From JBBSMX01 sp038232935 (GTDB lineage Bacteria; Bacteroidota; Rhodothermia; Rhodothermales; JANQRZ01), in NCBI GenBank assembly GCA_038232935.1, contig JBBSMX010000003.1, positions 1 through 64,000 of the forward strand: DNA of 64,000 nt. The letters are read 5' to 3'. The position numbers were made by a program, and so were the translations under genes. Below are positions 62,238 through 64,000 of this stretch, piece by piece. The notes below the pieces were generated by a model. That model saw only the letters and a program-made list of their open reading frames with translations, was not told the origin of the DNA and made no database searches. Each line of letters begins with the position of its first letter. Within the stretch, counting starts at the first letter, position 1.

Positions 62238-62270
62238 GGTATGGGCGTGCGCGTGCGTCACAGCCCCCAT
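62172..62270 (-). CDS. trpL: trp operon leader peptide
   Basis: A 32-codon reading frame starting ATG 62270 and ending TAA 62174-62172. Residues 15-19 are V-W-F-W-W, three tryptophans within four codons, far above the usual Trp frequency. The rest is Ala/His/Thr-rich (AHAHTAHA) and has no recognisable function. It lies 57 bases upstream of trpE, and its 3' half contains segment 2 of the attenuator. Function by family analogy: scarcity of charged tRNA-Trp stalls the ribosome at these codons and allows transcription of trpE and downstream genes. No clear ribosome-binding site is visible. Confidence 0.88.
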   Translation of the reverse strand: MGAVTHAHAHTAHAVWFWWTSPRTVGCSCAVA

Positions 62271-62358
62271 GATACGCAGAAGGTCTCTCCGGCGCAACCG
62301 CATCTTTTCGGGAGCGGCTTCGAAAGAGGGGGCACCGAATCACCCTATCTCATCCTCG

Positions 62359-63618
62359 ATGAACCGCCTGCTCCACGCCGGCCTGCTGCTCCTGCTCGCC
62401 GCTCCCGCCTTCGCTCAAACGTCCGACGGCTACGTCCGCATCCCGTTTAATGTCTCGATCTGGCGCGGCATCAGCATCGGCGATGCCGTGGCGGGGGACA
62501 CGAGCCGGACCGTGCTGCACCACGTCTCACTGAACCTCCCGTACGGCCAGGCGGACCGACTGGAAGGCGTCGCCGTCGGCGTGTTCGCGACGGTGTACGA
62601 GGAGTCGGCGTACGGTGTGCAGGTGGCCGGGCTGGCGAACGTGGTAGGGGAGGAGGCCGAAGCGATTCAACTTGCCGGGCTGGCGAATGTGGTCGGTGAG
62701 CGGATGCGCGGCGTGCAGGCGGCGGGGCTCGCGAACGTCATCGGAGAGGAGGGTGGGTTCGTACAGGTGGCCGGGTTGGCGAACGTCGCCGGGGAGGGGT
62801 TCGGCGGGGTGCAATCGGCGGGTCTCACCAACATCGCCGGGGAAGACTTTCTCGGGGTGCAGGCTTCCGGACTGGCGAACATCGCGGGCGAGCGGACTGC
62901 GGGCGGGCAGTTCGCCGGGCTGGCGAACATCGCCGGGGAAGCGATGGTCGGGATCCAATCGGCGGGGCTAGCCAACATCACGGGAGAAGACCTGGTGGGT
63001 CTGCAAAGCGCGCCGTTCAACATCGTCGGCGGCACGCTGCGCGGCGTGCAGGCGGGCGTCATCAACGTGGCGGACGAGTCGGCGGGGCTGCAACTGGGTA
63101 TCGTGAACGTGGCCGGTGAGCAGCGGGGAATTCCCGTTGGGCTGTACTCGCGGACGGGCGGCGTGCCGGTGCGGCTGGACGTGTGGACAGACGAGACGGC
63201 GGCGCTCCACGTCGGTGTCCGGTCCGGGAGCGTGACGGTCTCTAACTACGCAGGCATCAGCACGCGGCCCTTCGCCGACGCGGCGTTGCGGTGGGGTGTG
63301 TTCGCCGGACTGGGCGTAGAGGGCACGCTCGTGCCGCGCGTGGCGTGGGGCCTGGACGCCTTCGTCCACGGGCTGTTCGCCGAGGACTTTGGAGAGTACG
63401 GGGGCACGCTCGTCCGCCTCCGCTTCATCGCGACGCGCGTCGTCAGTCGGCGGGCCGCCGTCTTCGCCGGTCCCGCCGTGAGCCTGTTCGTCTCCGACGA
63501 GAACGATGGCGGCGATCTCGCCCCGTTCTCGCTCTACGAAGACGCCATGGACGACGGCTTCGTCCGCATCTGGCCCGGCCTCGAAGCCGGCCTCCGCATC
63601 CGCATCACCGACGATTGA
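62359..63618 (+). CDS. Surface-repeat protein (LA_2272-like), 419 residues
   Basis: Signal peptide MNRLLHAGLLLLLAAPAFAQ. Residues 90-217 are eight exact-length tandem 16-residue repeats of the form AGLANVxGE.....(V/I)Q, a pattern like LA_2272 surface repeats. They are followed by a degenerate ninth (APFNIVGGTLRGVQAGVINV) and a C-terminal region (VSNYAGISTRPFADAALRWG...) with alternating strands that may be an outer-membrane or surface beta domain, ending in DDGFVRIWPGLEAGLRIRIT. No sorting domain. The repeats should stack as short beta helix turns. Divergent from trpL. Function unknown. Confidence 0.75.
   Translation: MNRLLHAGLLLLLAAPAFAQTSDGYVRIPFNVSIWRGISIGDAVAGDTSRTVLHHVSLNLPYGQADRLEGVAVGVFATVYEESAYGVQVAGLANVVGEEAEAIQLAGLANVVGERMRGVQAAGLANVIGEEGGFVQVAGLANVAGEGFGGVQSAGLTNIAGEDFLGVQASGLANIAGERTAGGQFAGLANIAGEAMVGIQSAGLANITGEDLVGLQSAPFNIVGGTLRGVQAGVINVADESAGLQLGIVNVAGEQRGIPVGLYSRTGGVPVRLDVWTDETAALHVGVRSGSVTVSNYAGISTRPFADAALRWGVFAGLGVEGTLVPRVAWGLDAFVHGLFAEDFGEYGGTLVRLRFIATRVVSRRAAVFAGPAVSLFVSDENDGGDLAPFSLYEDAMDDGFVRIWPGLEAGLRIRITDD
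62626..63009 (+). repeat. Eight in-frame 48-bp tandem repeats in the surface-repeat gene
   Basis: Period 48 nt, eight units, each beginning with GC(C/G)GGG CT(G/C) codons for A-G-L and carrying a GGxGAG triplet pair for G-E. The repeats have diverged at the nucleotide level but keep the reading frame and length exactly. Confidence 0.85.
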
Positions 63619-63664
63619 CCAAACCAGTGAAACGGTTTGTGTTTGTGAACGGACCTTCAGACAA

Positions 63665-63734
63665 GTCATCCCCGCGCAGGCGGGGACCCAGAGTCGAAGC
63701 TAGCCGGTGGGTTCCTGCCTTGATCGGGGATGAC
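63665..63734. repeat. Palindromic element with GTCATCCCCG termini
   Basis: Exact 10-bp inverted ends GTCATCCCCG (63665-63674) and CGGGGATGAC (63725-63734). The left end continues CGCAGGCGGGGACCCA, itself a small hairpin (CCCCG...CGGGG). It is a 70-bp element without coding potential, reminiscent of dRS3-like repeats of other bacteria. Confidence 0.65.
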
Positions 63735-63759
63735 TCTCTTGTGAAGGATATCCGCATCT

Positions 63760-64000
63760 TTATAGCGTAGTCCACCCCTCTGAGAAAGCTGTTGCCACAC
63801 CGGGGTTTTGCTCGACAAACGCTCGAAGCGCATCTGAAGCTTCACCACACTGACACTGGCGCATCGTGCGGAAGTCGTTCGCCAGCGCTTGAGTCGTTCG
63901 AATTGGTCCCCATGGAATGGCCCACCATCCGAGCACGGCTGTCACCAGAGCCGCACGCTTCGCCTGCGCCGCTAGGCAATCCGGGCACGCGATGACGGTG
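63760..64000 (-). CDS. Small membrane protein, C-terminal part (start outside window)
   Basis: The frame is open from the window edge to the stop at 63760, giving 79 residues in this window. A CPDC pair near the left end, then VTAVLGWWAIPWGPIRTTQA, a helix with tryptophans and the G-x-P-W-G-P-I turn seen in small membrane proteins with zinc-ribbon-like cysteines, then CQCG and a soluble helix (EASDALRAFVEQNPGVATA). The N-terminus is missing, so family and length are undetermined. Confidence 0.6.
   Translation of the reverse strand, partial: TVIACPDCLAAQAKRAALVTAVLGWWAIPWGPIRTTQALANDFRTMRQCQCGEASDALRAFVEQNPGVATAFSEGWTTL

Noticed and set aside
62230..62330. A possible -35/-10 pair on the minus strand (TTGCGC with TATCAT, 17-base spacer) for the trp promoter.
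   Set aside because: The -10 would overlap the trpL start codon, so the leader could not be translated from it. No better promoter was found.

Overview
The window is high-GC, gene-dense DNA. It looks like a member of the Rhodothermia / Bacteroidota lineage (Rhodothermales-like); this is an inference from gene content. The support is type IX secretion sorting domains on secreted proteins (YPNP...VYDVLGR...LPAGTY), Bacteroidota-type families (DUF4293, DUF4296 and DUF4837-like), an ExbB-ExbD-ExbD cluster, and a general lack of Shine-Dalgarno sites. No rRNA, tRNA, CRISPR array or prophage was seen.

Layout. 1-140: 3' end of an IS982-type transposase. 250-4764: two secreted proteins with sorting tails (M4 metallopeptidase and an unknown). 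4891-6519: Ppx/GppA-HD phosphatase. 6767-14981: complex I membrane-arm genes nuoJ, K, L, M and N, with an NhaD-type antiporter and a pterin dehydratase inserted between nuoM and nuoN. 15238-20000: SOD, phosphopantetheinyl transferase, a frameshifted lipoprotein and an Old Yellow Enzyme. 20249-23761: fused acyl-CoA mutase IcmF. 24491-32728: fused PabB-PabC, DUF937, PPK2, an N-acetylglucosamine-kinase-like protein, a penicillin-acylase-family protein and PolX. 32803-44670: glycosyltransferases, S41 protease, Exb cluster, isocitrate dehydrogenase-like enzyme, EamA permease and RecQ. 44691-49440: three tandem choice-of-anchor-B secreted proteins. 49490-62270 (minus strand): a long tryptophan block, trpL-trpE-X-trpS-trpG-trpD-trpC-trpF-trpB-GNAT-trpA, running on into a DUF4837-like lipoprotein, hisG, an AtuA-like domain, a DUF4296-like lipoprotein and a short asparaginase. 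62359 to the end: a surface-repeat protein and a partial membrane protein.

The two strongest signals are not protein genes. First, a complete transcription attenuator lies in front of trpE: a 32-codon leader peptide with the run V-W-F-W-W, mutually exclusive 11-bp hairpins, and a terminator whose U-tract touches the trpE start codon. trpS sits in the same operon. Second, a dispersed family of hairpins has arms built from degenerate 7-nt words in tandem. They occur between nuo genes, over the start of the EamA gene and in frame inside icmF. A separate family of palindromes shares the outer arms GTAGGGGC / GCCCCTAC with changing centres, and several of them supply stop codons. Further nested palindromic elements lie at 15950, 19966 and 63665.
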